DNA of 7,034 nt from Acidimicrobiaceae bacterium (GTDB taxonomy: Bacteria; Actinomycetota; Acidimicrobiia; Acidimicrobiales; Bog-793): the NCBI GenBank assembly GCA_025463965.1, contig JAODBN010000086.1, forward strand, positions 1 through 7,034, in the 5' to 3' direction. The stretch's first letter is position 1. Every line of letters begins with the position of its first letter. The position numbers and the translations under genes were made by a program. The notes below the pieces were generated by a model. That model was not told the origin of the DNA. It ran no database searches and saw only the letters and a list, made by a program, of their open reading frames with translations. Of this stretch, positions 1-5,344 are shown piece after piece.

Positions 1-1
1 G

Positions 2-640
2 GCCGTGTGGAGCGCGCTCGAGCGGGCGGTCGCTGAGAGAACCGTGTCGAGCCACCCCTACGACTACCTGATTGCGACCGAGACGTTGCCCGAGACGATC
101 TACGTGTGGCGTGACGGCCGGATTATCTACCAGACCCTGACCAACAGCGGGGTCTCCCAGGCGCCCACCGAGCAGGGGACCTGGCCGGTCTACGTCCGTT
201 ACACGACCACCACGATGACGGGCACCAACCCGGACGGATCCCACTACTCGGACCCCGGTATCCCCAACGTGGCTTACTTCCACGGAGGCGATGCCGTCCA
301 CGGCTTCATCCGCTCGGGCTACGGCTACCCACAAAGCGTCGGCTGTCTGGAGATCCCGATCTCCAACTCCGCCGTGATGTTCCCGCTCGACCCGATCGGG
401 ACCCTCGTGACCGTGACCACCGGCAACCTCGTCAGCGAGCTCAGCGGGGCCTCGGCCCCCTCCACGAGCGCGACGCCGTCTGCCCCCCCGACTACGGTGC
501 CGGCCACGACGACGACCGTCCCTGCGACAACGACCACGGTGCCGGCCACGACGACGACCGTGCCCGCCACGACGACCACCGTGCCGGCCACGACGACGAC
601 TGCCGCGGCCCCTACGACCACGGCGCCGAGCGCCGGCTGA
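2..640 (+). CDS. L,D-transpeptidase (YkuD domain), C-terminal part
   Basis: The frame is open from the left edge, so the true start lies outside; a GTG at 5 is inside the domain and is probably not the start. YkuD enzymes make 3-3 cross-links in peptidoglycan, or attach wall proteins, outside the membrane, through an active-site cysteine. Counting from codon 5, the fragment shows the strand-rich YkuD core (residues about 20-140), the HG motif at His99-Gly100 and the catalytic signature S-V-G-C at 111-114, with the Cys codon at 344-346. The usual HG...S-[HR]-G-C pattern is met except for Val at the variable position. After residue 145 comes a low-complexity Ser/Thr/Pro/Ala tail with five VPATTTT repeats, ending in PSAG. 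Such tails usually span the wall or are glycosylated in actinobacteria (inference). The gene is convergent with the epimerase gene, with 4 bases between stop codons. Any signal peptide or other N-terminal domain is not visible. The domain call is firm; the exact cellular role is not known. Confidence 0.9.
   Translation, partial: AVWSALERAVAERTVSSHPYDYLIATETLPETIYVWRDGRIIYQTLTNSGVSQAPTEQGTWPVYVRYTTTTMTGTNPDGSHYSDPGIPNVAYFHGGDAVHGFIRSGYGYPQSVGCLEIPISNSAVMFPLDPIGTLVTVTTGNLVSELSGASAPSTSATPSAPPTTVPATTTTVPATTTTVPATTTTVPATTTTVPATTTTAAAPTTTAPSAG
497..601 (+). repeat. Five tandem 21-bp units encoding VPATTTT
   Basis: Five in-frame units begin at 497, 518, 539, 560 and 581. Units 1 and 3 are identical at the DNA level, and unit 5 differs from them only in its last base. 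Units 2 and 4 carry silent third-position changes. The repeat lies wholly inside the transpeptidase tail and keeps the frame, so the unit number could vary between strains by slippage or recombination (inference). Confidence 0.9.
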
Positions 641-644
641 CGCT

Positions 645-1586
645 CTAGGGCTCGATGCCGCCGGGGCTGATCCCCCAGGCGGCGGCGAAGGTGGCACCCG
701 GATCGAGGGCGATGACCCCCTCGCCGCTTCGAAACGCGTTCGGGGGGCAGGTCATCGCCTCGATCGCGAACGACCGTCGCCGCAGCTCCGGCGCCAGGGT
801 GTCGCCCGAGTAGACCATGAGCCACCCGAAGGACGAGTCCGCCCACAGACCGATGTCGTCTTGGGCCCGCTCGCCGCGCACGATGTGGCCGTGCCACCGA
901 CCTGCGTCGTCGCGCTCGAGGGCGGTGAAGCAGTCGTCAAGGTGAAGCGAGCCGAGCGCGGGGCTCTCCCCCGGTGAGGGCGATACGGCTGCATACGGCG
1001 TGCCAGCAACGTCCTCCTCGCCGACCGGGAGGAGACGATCGTCGAGCAACAGGCGTCGCCGTGCGTGAACATCGACACGCAGCGCGTCGACGCCTGCGGG
1101 CGCGGCATCGATGTAGTCGTGAAATCCGATGCCGAAGGGAGCGCGTCGATGTCCGACATTGGTTGCACTCGTGTGCACCGTCAGCCCGTCCGGCCCCAGC
1201 GCGTACTCGATCTCCAGGCGTAGCTCGAAGGGATAGGCCATCTGCGGCAGCAGGCGGGTCGCCATCCGCAGCGCGTGCTCCTTGCGCTCCACCACCATGA
1301 AGGGCATCCACCGCACGAGACCGTGGATGGCATTGGACAGCTTGGGCTCGTCGATGGCCGCCTCACCCCCGACCCCGTCGAAGACGTAGGTTCCGTCCTC
1401 GATCCGGTTCGGCCAGGGCGCGAGCACCTGACCTCGGCCTCCGGTGGGCAGCTCGTCCTCCGAAAAGCCCCAGCACACGGGGACACCGCCCACGTCATAG
1501 GAGCGCAGGCTCGCCCCTACCTCGGTGACGACCGCGCGCTGATTGCCGGACGTGACGACGTGCTGTTCCCCTGAGAGCGTTGCCAT
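645..1586 (-). CDS. Aldose 1-epimerase family protein (galactose mutarotase-like)
   Basis: This family interconverts alpha and beta anomers of aldoses in the cytoplasm; the true sugar is unknown here. The protein has 313 residues, normal for the family. Visible features are GQVLAPWPNRI at 52-62, a match to the sugar-binding segment; NAIHGL with His88; FGIGFHDYI with His156, where most relatives have HPY so Asp replaces Pro; LDDCF with Asp218; and FAIEAMTCPPNAF with Glu276, the expected general base near the C-terminus. The ATG at 1586 was chosen because family similarity begins there. The frame stays open upstream to 1814, but that extension would overlap surE and has no family character. There is no clear ribosome binding site. 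A TACCAT hexamer ends 7 bases before the ATG, which suggests leaderless transcription. The gene is divergent from surE and convergent with the transpeptidase. It resembles the YihR/GalM-like subgroup, but I cannot name it more precisely. Confidence 0.88.
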   Translation of the reverse strand: MATLSGEQHVVTSGNQRAVVTEVGASLRSYDVGGVPVCWGFSEDELPTGGRGQVLAPWPNRIEDGTYVFDGVGGEAAIDEPKLSNAIHGLVRWMPFMVVERKEHALRMATRLLPQMAYPFELRLEIEYALGPDGLTVHTSATNVGHRRAPFGIGFHDYIDAAPAGVDALRVDVHARRRLLLDDRLLPVGEEDVAGTPYAAVSPSPGESPALGSLHLDDCFTALERDDAGRWHGHIVRGERAQDDIGLWADSSFGWLMVYSGDTLAPELRRRSFAIEAMTCPPNAFRSGEGVIALDPGATFAAAWGISPGGIEP

Positions 1587-1592
1587 AGCCGG

Positions 1593-1599
1593 TATGGTA
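1593..1599. promoter_or_regulatory. Candidate overlapping -10 hexamers of a divergent promoter
   Basis: The 91-base gap between the epimerase and surE starts holds TATGGT on the plus strand (1593-1598) and TACCAT on the minus strand (1599-1594). Both fit TANNNT and they share five base pairs. The minus-strand box would place the transcript start at or next to the epimerase ATG. The plus-strand box would give surE a leader of about 70 bases. No convincing -35 element was found for either. Confidence 0.4.
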
Positions 1600-1677
1600 C
1601 GTCGGCCGGGCAGGTGGTCTCCCGCCCGCCGCGCCCTCGCCCTGGGCGCGCCCATCAGCAACGACAGGACGGTACAA

Positions 1678-2466
1678 ATGCGCGTGCTCGTGACGAACGA
1701 CGACGGCGTCGAGGCACCGGGCATCGCCGCGCTCGTCGTCGGCCTCCTCGAGGAGGGCCACGAGGTCACTGTTGTCGCGCCGGTGCGCGACATGAGCGGA
1801 GCCGGGACCGGCACCGGTCCTCAGCGCCGCGAGATCATCGACCGCTTCGCCTACGTCTCCACCGAGATCGCGGGGGCACCTGCCTATGGGTTGGACGGAC
1901 TGCCCGCCCTTTGTGTCACCGCTGCATGCGCCGGCGCGTTCGGGCCCGAGCCCGACCTCGTCATCGCCGGGGTGAACGCGGGGCGCAACGTCGGCCGCTC
2001 GGTGCTGCATTCGGGGACCGTCGGTGCCGCCTTCACCGCTGCCCAGCTCGGCAAGCCGGCCATCGCCACGAGTGTGCAGACCGTGCCGGGCCAGACGCCC
2101 TTCTTCTCGACCGCCGTGTGGCTCGCCCTGCGCCTTGCGCCATTTGCAACGCCTACTGGCAAAATGGTGCTGAATTGCAACGCACCCGCCCGCCCGGTGC
2201 ATCAGCTCACTGGGATCCGATTGGCGCCGCTCGGGGACACCGGTCTTGTTCGCTCCGCACATGTCGTGGATGGCGTGCTCGAGATGGAGTTCCTGCGCCC
2301 GAATGCCGGAGATGTCATCGACACCGACGAAGCCCTCAGCGACCAGGGTTACGCCACGGTCACGCCGGTGGTCGGAGCCGCTCTCGCCGGCGGGGTCAGC
2401 CGCGCCGACCTGGCGGGACGCCTGCTGGTTCTCGAGTCAGAGCTGCTCGGATCGAGCTCGATCTGA
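1678..2466 (+). CDS. surE: SurE-type 5'/3'-nucleotidase, divergent
   Basis: SurE enzymes are metal-dependent phosphatases that remove phosphate from nucleoside monophosphates in the cytoplasm. The protein has 262 residues, close to the usual 250-270. The N-terminal TNDDGVEAPGI carries metal ligands Asp8 and Asp9. MSGAG supplies Ser40, and AGVNAGRNVG supplies Asn100. HSGTVGAAF (111-119) matches the family YSGTVGAA segment, and IDTDEALSDQGYATVTP (214-230) is the usual C-terminal TD..A...GY.S.TP block. The ATG at 1678 is chosen because the family start aligns there; acaggacgg lies just upstream as a modest ribosome binding site, and the upstream frame has no SurE character. Two places are unusual. 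After Ser40 the family S-x-S-L-T loop reads GTGTGP, and the family DGTPADCV reads DGLPALCV. Metal ligands are kept, so a phosphatase is likely, but substrate choice may differ. The nearest downstream gene is 549 bases away, so surE is probably transcribed alone. Confidence 0.88.
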   Translation: MRVLVTNDDGVEAPGIAALVVGLLEEGHEVTVVAPVRDMSGAGTGTGPQRREIIDRFAYVSTEIAGAPAYGLDGLPALCVTAACAGAFGPEPDLVIAGVNAGRNVGRSVLHSGTVGAAFTAAQLGKPAIATSVQTVPGQTPFFSTAVWLALRLAPFATPTGKMVLNCNAPARPVHQLTGIRLAPLGDTGLVRSAHVVDGVLEMEFLRPNAGDVIDTDEALSDQGYATVTPVVGAALAGGVSRADLAGRLLVLESELLGSSSI

Positions 2467-2490
2467 AGGCTGGGACCTGCCTATTTCTGT

Positions 2491-2509
2491 GCCCCGACCC
2501 CGCCGGGGC
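2491..2509 (+). terminator. Possible surE terminator hairpin without T-tract
   Basis: GCCCCG at 2491-2496 pairs with CGGGGC at 2504-2509 around a 7-base loop, 25 bases after the surE stop codon. No run of T follows, so it is not a classical intrinsic terminator, although GC-only hairpins are common after genes in actinobacteria. Confidence 0.35.
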
Positions 2510-2665
2510 CCTGTACCGGGGGCGAACCCACGACCCGTTCGCAATTGTCACTCGCTGAGGTCGAATTCGCCACTATCTGTGTCGGGTTAGCCACAAACGG
2601 TAGTTGAAGTTTGCCCTCCCGGGCGATCCCTTGCTGCCCTTCTCGCTTCCCAGTGATCCCCGCGC

Positions 2666-2671
2666 TACCCT
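2666..2671 (+). promoter_or_regulatory. Candidate -10 box for the rpf-like gene
   Basis: TACCCT is the only exact TANNNT hexamer I found on the plus strand in the 549-base gap. It would give a leader of roughly 340 bases that includes all the larger inverted repeats. No good -35 element lies at the usual spacing, so support is weak. Confidence 0.25.
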
Positions 2672-2723
2672 TTCGTCACCTACCAGACATCAGACGGACG
2701 GCTTCTTCAAGACGAAGACCGTT

Positions 2724-2752
2724 GGCTCGGACGTAGCACGTGCTCCCGAGCC
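2724..2752 (+). repeat. Nested inverted repeat (stem with inner palindrome)
   Basis: GGCTCGG (2724-2730) and CCGAGCC (2746-2752) form a perfect 7-bp stem. Inside lies the 10-bp perfect palindrome AGCACGTGCT (2735-2744), flanked by ACGT on the left and one C on the right. As RNA it could fold into a stem with an internal bulge and a short apical hairpin. As DNA, the inner palindrome could be a dimeric operator. It sits 264 bases before the rpf-like start codon. Confidence 0.55.
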
Positions 2753-2883
2753 TGCGGCCGCGCACACCGTTTCTGCGCTTCGGTGCGTTCAGCGTCTAGC
2801 CGTCACTCCTGACCCACGCCGTAATCGGCAAGAGGGAGCTGCCCACATACCAGCTAAGGGTTTGCGCTGTCCGCACCTCGTTC

Positions 2884-2900
2884 CGGCGCCCTGCGCGCCG
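2884..2900 (+). repeat. GC-rich hairpin in the rpf leader
   Basis: CGGCGC (2884-2889) pairs perfectly with GCGCCG (2895-2900) around the loop CCTGC. It lies 115 bases before the rpf-like start codon and lacks a T-run, so it may be a leader structure rather than a terminator. Confidence 0.45.
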
Positions 2901-3002
2901 AGGCACGTACGACCCTTCCGGCGTCGTGCTGCGAGCCGAATGCGTAAGGACGGCCTGCCCGCATCCGCACCCACCTGGAACCCGCCGGGTTACCCGACAT
3001 CC

Positions 3003-3009
3003 AAGGAGG
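3003..3009 (+). promoter_or_regulatory. Strong ribosome binding site of the rpf-like gene
   Basis: AAGGAGG is a near-perfect Shine-Dalgarno match and lies 6 bases before the ATG at 3016. It decides the start over an in-frame upstream start at 2926. It is the strongest such site in the window; the other genes have weak or no sites. Confidence 0.9.
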
Positions 3010-3015
3010 CGCAAG

Positions 3016-3663
3016 ATGCGAAAGCAGCCTTTGCTCGCAATCTTCACCACCGCTTTGACCATCACCGCCGGCGCCACGTTCGCCGGTGAGCAAGCCGCCA
3101 CCGCCTCTTCGCGGACTGGCGAGACAACGACCACCACGGATCCAGGCGCCGAGCTCTCGCTCGCCGCTTCGGCTTCGACGGTGAAGTACCTGGTGTCGCC
3201 GCTCACCTTCTCGGTGAAGAGCGACTCTGGTGACGCCGTTCTCGGGGCCTACGTCAGCCCCGCCAAGAAGCGCCAACTAAAGCGCTTCCGGGCACATCTG
3301 CAGGCACGGCTTCACACCGAGGCGCTCCTCGCCCAGCGCCACGAAGCGTGGCTTCGAGCACATGCGGCCCGCCTCGCGGCGGTCGCAGCGGCCCAGAAGC
3401 ACCGCGCGCAGGAGCAGACCCAGGCCGGAGGAGTCTGGCTGAGCCTTCGCCAATGCGAGTCCGGCAACGACTACGCCGAGAACACCGGGAACGGCTACTA
3501 CGGCGCCTACCAGTTCAACCTGTCCACCTGGTGGAGCATCGGCTTCTCGGGGGTGCCCAGCCAGGCGCCCCCCGCCGTCCAGGACCACGCTGCCGCCATG
3601 CTCGAGGCGAGCCGCGGCTGGGGGCCGTGGCCGGTCTGCTCGGCGGCCCTCGGCCTGCACTGA
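3016..3663 (+). CDS. Secreted Rpf-like protein (transglycosylase-like domain)
   Basis: Rpf proteins are secreted muralytic enzymes with a lysozyme-like fold. They cleave peptidoglycan glycan strands and promote growth or resuscitation of resting actinobacterial cells. The protein has 215 residues. Residues 1-23 form a signal peptide (basic MRKQ, hydrophobic core, TFA cleavage candidate). A Thr-rich linker (33-42) and a region of unknown fold (45-80) follow. Residues 83-135 are charged, Ala/Arg/Gln-rich and probably helical. The Rpf domain spans about 140-213: LRQCESGNDY with catalytic Glu148, NTGNGYYGAYQF, and GWGPWPVC. Cys147 and Cys208 are placed for the conserved disulfide. The domain lies at the C-terminus, with only LGLH after the last conserved residues, and there is no LysM, G5 or DUF348 domain. 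The start is set by the strong ribosome binding site. Rpf is the best family name; a plain wall-remodelling transglycosylase is the alternative. The long structured leader suggests control at the RNA level (inference). Confidence 0.88.
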   Translation: MRKQPLLAIFTTALTITAGATFAGEQAATASSRTGETTTTTDPGAELSLAASASTVKYLVSPLTFSVKSDSGDAVLGAYVSPAKKRQLKRFRAHLQARLHTEALLAQRHEAWLRAHAARLAAVAAAQKHRAQEQTQAGGVWLSLRQCESGNDYAENTGNGYYGAYQFNLSTWWSIGFSGVPSQAPPAVQDHAAAMLEASRGWGPWPVCSAALGLH

Positions 3664-3698
3664 GCACGTCGTGCCGCATCTCTGCTCACGCTGTCCGT

Positions 3699-3712
3699 CC
3701 CAGTAGGCTGGG
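3699..3712 (+). promoter_or_regulatory. guaB promoter -10 box inside a small inverted repeat
   Basis: TAGGCT at 3704-3709 fits TANNNT and lies in the 123-base gap before guaB. It is embedded in a perfect inverted repeat, CCCAG-TAGG-CTGGG (3699-3712). A transcript would start near 3716-3717, giving a leader of about 70 bases to the ATG at 3787, or about 13 bases to the in-frame ATG at 3730. No clear -35 element is seen. The inverted repeat could be an operator or a weak rpf terminator. Confidence 0.4.
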
Positions 3713-3786
3713 TGCCAGAGCGAGCAGGGATGCGACACGATGGGAGTGCACCGGGCAATGCGGCTGACGGCAATGGGGCTGAACGC

Positions 3787-5277
3787 ATGGAGCTGAGCGG
3801 ACCGCAGGGCCACGACGGAGTAGCCCTCACCTTCGACGACGTGCTCCTCGTGCCCCGGGACTCCGAGGTGCTGCCCCCCGAGGTCGACACCACCACTCGT
3901 CTTTGCGACCGCCTCGAGCTGAACATTCCGCTCGTGTCCGCCGCGATGGACACGGTGACCGAGTCCCGTCTCGCCGTCGCACTCGCCCGCCTCGGCGGCC
4001 TGGGCGTCATCCACCGCAACATGTCCGTGGACCGCCAGGGCGAAGAGGTCGACCGGGTGAAGCGGTCCGAGGCCGGGATGGTGCTGAACCCGGTCAAGAT
4101 CCTCCCCGACCGGCCCGTCGGCGAGGCCCTCGAGCTGATGGCCCGCTTCCACATCTCCGGGGTCCCCGTCGTCGACGACCAGGACCACCTGGTCGGCATC
4201 GTCACGAACCGGGACCTTCGCTTCCACGAGGACCCGTCGGTGGCGGTGCGTGAGGTGATGACCCCCCAGCCGATCCTCACTGCTCCGATCGGCACCGACC
4301 TCGCCCAGGCACGGCGCCTGCTCCAGGGTGCCAAGGTCGAGAAGCTCCCGATCGTCGACCGCGAGGGGCGCCTGCGCGGGCTGATCACGGTGAAGGACAT
4401 CACCAAGCAGGAGAACTACCCGCTGGCCTGCAAGGACGGTGACGGCCGCCTACGGGTGGGCGCGGCCATCGGGGTCGGCGACGAGGCACTCGCTCGCGCC
4501 AAGGCCCTCATCGAGGCCGAGGTCGACGTGATCTGTGTCGACGTGGCCCACGGCCACCAGCGTCGGGTGCTCGACACCGTGGCGGAGATTCGTGAGCAGT
4601 GGCCGCGCGGTGTGCTGATCGCCGGCAACGTGGTCACCCGCGAGGGCACCGCGGCACTTGCCGAGGCGGGCGCGGACGTCGTCAAGGTCGGGGTGGGGCC
4701 GGGCTCCATCTGCACGACCAGGGTGGTCACCGGTGTCGGCTATCCCCAGTGGAGCGCCATCGCCGAATGCGCAGCGGAGGCCCGCCGCCACGGCGTCGGC
4801 ATCCTCGCCGACGGCGGTATCCGCTTCTCGGGGGACATCGCCAAGGCCATCGGGGCCGGTGGCCACGCCGTCATGCTCGGCAGCCTCCTCGCCGGCGTGG
4901 AGGAGAGCCCGGGAGAGCTCACGATGATCGGCAACCGCCCGATGAAGCGCTACCGAGGCATGGGCAGCCTGGGCGCCATGTCGGTGCGCTCCTACTCGAA
5001 GGACCGCTACGCCCAAGAGTCTGTGTCGGTGCCCGAGAAGGTGGTCCCCGAGGGGGTGGAGGGCAACGTTGCCTACCGCGGCCCACTCGGCGAGGTCGTC
5101 CACCAGCTCGTCGGCGGACTGCGTCAGGCGATGGGCTACTGCGGCACCCGCACGATCGCCCAACTGCACGACCGAGCCCGCTTCGTGCGGGTGAGCCCGA
5201 CTTCGATGCGCGAGAGCCATCCCCACGACCTCACGGGCGTGATCGACGCTCCCAACTACTGGGCGAGCGACCTCTAA
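3787..5277 (+). CDS. guaB: Inosine-5'-monophosphate dehydrogenase
   Basis: GuaB oxidises IMP to XMP with NAD+, the committed step of guanine nucleotide synthesis, in the cytoplasm as a tetramer or octamer. The protein has 496 residues, near the usual 490-500. LTFDDVLLVP (14-23) and PLVSAAMDTVTE (48-59) begin the TIM barrel. Two CBS domains, at about 102-155 and 157-215, would bind adenine or guanine nucleotides and tune activity. GPGSICTTR holds the catalytic Cys309. LADGGIRFSGD (340-350) binds the IMP phosphate, RYRGMGSLGAM (388-398) follows, and VPEGVEG (419-425) lies on the mobile flap. YCGTRTI and RESHPHD are the usual C-terminal blocks. The CBS domains and length exclude GMP reductase. 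The start is uncertain: ATG 3787 fits family length, but ATG 3730 is in frame and nearer the candidate -10 box. Neither has a good ribosome binding site. The upstream residues are Gly/Ala-rich without family character. Nothing suggests damage. Confidence 0.97.
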   Translation: MELSGPQGHDGVALTFDDVLLVPRDSEVLPPEVDTTTRLCDRLELNIPLVSAAMDTVTESRLAVALARLGGLGVIHRNMSVDRQGEEVDRVKRSEAGMVLNPVKILPDRPVGEALELMARFHISGVPVVDDQDHLVGIVTNRDLRFHEDPSVAVREVMTPQPILTAPIGTDLAQARRLLQGAKVEKLPIVDREGRLRGLITVKDITKQENYPLACKDGDGRLRVGAAIGVGDEALARAKALIEAEVDVICVDVAHGHQRRVLDTVAEIREQWPRGVLIAGNVVTREGTAALAEAGADVVKVGVGPGSICTTRVVTGVGYPQWSAIAECAAEARRHGVGILADGGIRFSGDIAKAIGAGGHAVMLGSLLAGVEESPGELTMIGNRPMKRYRGMGSLGAMSVRSYSKDRYAQESVSVPEKVVPEGVEGNVAYRGPLGEVVHQLVGGLRQAMGYCGTRTIAQLHDRARFVRVSPTSMRESHPHDLTGVIDAPNYWASDL

Positions 5278-5288
5278 GGGCGTTCTCT

Positions 5289-5323
5289 GCCAGCGAGCCC
5301 CCGGGGTGCCAATCCGCGCTGGC
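5289..5323 (+). promoter_or_regulatory. Inverted repeat between guaB and the Rrf2 gene
   Basis: GCCAGCG (5289-5295) and CGCTGGC (5317-5323) are perfect 7-bp inverted arms separated by 21 bases that include a CCCCGGGG core. It lies 11 bases after the guaB stop and ends 21 bases before the Rrf2 start. It could be a guaB terminator hairpin (no T-run follows) or an operator for autoregulation by the Rrf2 protein. The sequence alone does not decide. Confidence 0.4.
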
Positions 5324-5332
5324 TGGGGATGG

Positions 5333-5338
5333 CAGAAT
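5333..5338 (+). promoter_or_regulatory. Candidate -10 box for a leaderless Rrf2 transcript
   Basis: CAGAAT differs from TANNNT only at the first base and is followed by exactly 6 bases before the GTG start at 5345. With no Shine-Dalgarno sequence next to the GTG, this spacing suggests that transcription starts at or near the start codon, as is common in actinobacteria. Confidence 0.35.
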
Positions 5339-5344
5339 CCTGAC

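Larger units (their letters stand above)
2467..3015 (+). other. Long intergenic region with inverted repeats; probable rpf leader
   Basis: This stretch of 549 bases has no gene I can support. It looks less GC-rich than its neighbours and the open frames in it lack family character. It holds a GC hairpin after surE, one exact TANNNT hexamer on the plus strand (TACCCT, 2666-2671), and a series of inverted repeats between 2704 and 2900. The clearest are GGCTCGG/CCGAGCC at 2724-2730 and 2746-2752 and CGGCGC/GCGCCG at 2884-2889 and 2895-2900. Because the Rpf-like gene starts at 3016 with a strong ribosome binding site, the right part is most simply its 5' untranslated leader. Many actinobacterial rpf genes have long leaders, some with a cyclic-di-AMP riboswitch. 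I looked for that riboswitch's conserved blocks and found only an isolated CAGCTAA at 2851-2857, so I do not call it. Confidence 0.5.

Noticed and set aside
497..601. CRISPR array or non-coding satellite
   Set aside because: Units are 21 bp, contiguous without spacers, and keep the reading frame of the transpeptidase tail.
1587..1814. N-terminal extension of the epimerase up to 1814
   Set aside because: The frame is open, but it would overlap the start of surE, lacks family similarity, and crosses the likely divergent promoter.
1495..2262. Minus-strand open frame of 255 residues opposite surE
   Set aside because: It lies antisense to SurE metal-binding motifs and has no family character, so it is a by-product of high GC content.
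2521..2600. tRNA-like segment around ggtcgaattcgcc
   Set aside because: It loosely resembles a T-arm, but no acceptor stem, anticodon arm or D-arm can be placed around it.
2467..3015. Cyclic-di-AMP (ydaO) riboswitch before the rpf-like gene
   Set aside because: Expected from known actinobacterial rpf leaders, but I found no GGGGTGAA-like core or matching closing stem. Only CAGCTAA at 2851-2857 matches, which is too little. An Infernal search with RF00379 would settle it.
2604..3089. Plus-strand open frame of 161 residues before and into the rpf-like gene
   Set aside because: It has no recognisable family, a composition of Pro/Arg/His typical of a random GC-rich frame, and it overlaps the well-supported rpf-like start in another frame.
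3277..4227. Minus-strand open frame of 316 residues opposite the rpf-like gene and guaB
   Set aside because: It crosses an intergenic region and two genes with strong family motifs on the other strand; its own sequence shows no motif.
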